Shown here: positions 63,775 through 64,000 of the stretch, piece after piece
Layout of the letters: every line of letters begins with the position of its first letter
Position numbering within the stretch: the first letter of the stretch is position 1
Assembly (NCBI GenBank): GCA_020091685.1
Contig: CM034610.1
Span: 26,138,094-26,202,093 of the forward strand
Direction: 5' to 3'
Length of the DNA stretch: 64,000 nt
DNA from: Lutjanus erythropterus
Taxonomy: Eukaryota > Chordata > Actinopteri > Lutjaniformes > Lutjanidae
Translations under genes and position numbers: made by a program
Notes under the pieces: generated by a model
What the model was told of the DNA's origin: nothing
Seen by the model: the letters and a program-made list of their open reading frames with translations, nothing else
Databases searched by the model: none

Positions 63775-63846
63775 AGGGGGCACCCGGATTTGAACCGGGG
63801 ACCTCTTGATCTGCAGTCAAATGCTCTACCACTGAGCTATACCCCC
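63775..63846 (-). tRNA. tRNA-Cys (anticodon GCA)
   Basis: 72 nt including the discriminator U. The acceptor stem GGGGGTA pairs with TGCCCCC. The D-arm TAGCTCAGTGGTAGAGCA contains the A box. The anticodon loop CTGCAGA carries GCA at 63814-63812. The T-arm has GGTTCAAATCC (B box). No intron. Stems are fully paired and there is a downstream T-run, so it should be functional. Confidence 0.97.
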
Positions 63847-64000
63847 GATGATATCTAAGGATTGAACTGCCGTATATTTAAAAATGAAATAGTGTATAAT
63901 TGCTTGGATTTCGGGGTAGTGTTTGGTTTGGCATTTTTATATGTGTACCACCGCGCTCGTGTTAGCACGATACACTACGTTTAAACCATAATGTAGCATT

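Overview
The window looks like a stretch of ray-finned (teleost) fish nuclear chromosome. It holds split vertebrate genes with GT-AG introns, AT-rich introns, many (GT)n/(CA)n tracts, a fish-type tRNA-derived SINE and a dense scatter of non-autonomous DNA transposons (MITEs). I see four protein-coding genes and one tRNA gene; almost everything else is intron, UTR or repeat.

Layout. (1) 1-14.9 kb, + strand: the 3' 21 exons of a membrane receptor guanylate cyclase, best called gucy2g (GC-G); its first exon(s) lie left of the window. (2) 14.9-20.9 kb, - strand: complete tectb (beta-tectorin), a ZP-domain protein of the inner-ear tectorial membrane, convergent with gucy2g. The two putative poly(A) signals are about 110 bp apart. 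TECTB next to GUCY2G is an ancient vertebrate arrangement (human 10q25), which supports both names. (3) 20.9-25.2 kb: intergenic, with a TTAA-flanked piggyBac-like MITE, a LINE reverse-transcriptase fossil and a possible Tc1 fossil. (4) 25.2-27.8 kb, - strand: a small four-exon secreted Dickkopf-family gene, closest in layout to DKK3, whose first cysteine domain has lost one cysteine pair. (5) 27.8-40.1 kb: about 12 kb without a recognisable gene, holding repeats and some complex sequence that could be regulatory. (6) 40.1-61.9 kb, + strand: complete plxdc1 (plexin domain-containing 1 / TEM7), 13 coding exons with a 9.4 kb first intron. (7) 61.9-64 kb: repeat-containing sequence, a 244 bp inverted-repeat block with CGCG motifs, and a tRNA-Cys(GCA) gene on the - strand.

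The genes do not form a pathway. They are a cGMP-producing receptor, an extracellular-matrix protein, a secreted Wnt-modulator-like protein and a single-pass membrane receptor. The most interesting items are the eight-cysteine Dickkopf domain, the apparent absence of a basic (furin-type) site in tectb, an intact gucy2g (a pseudogene in human), and several well-preserved fold-back/TIR elements. I did not find a clear candidate for an entirely new biological system.
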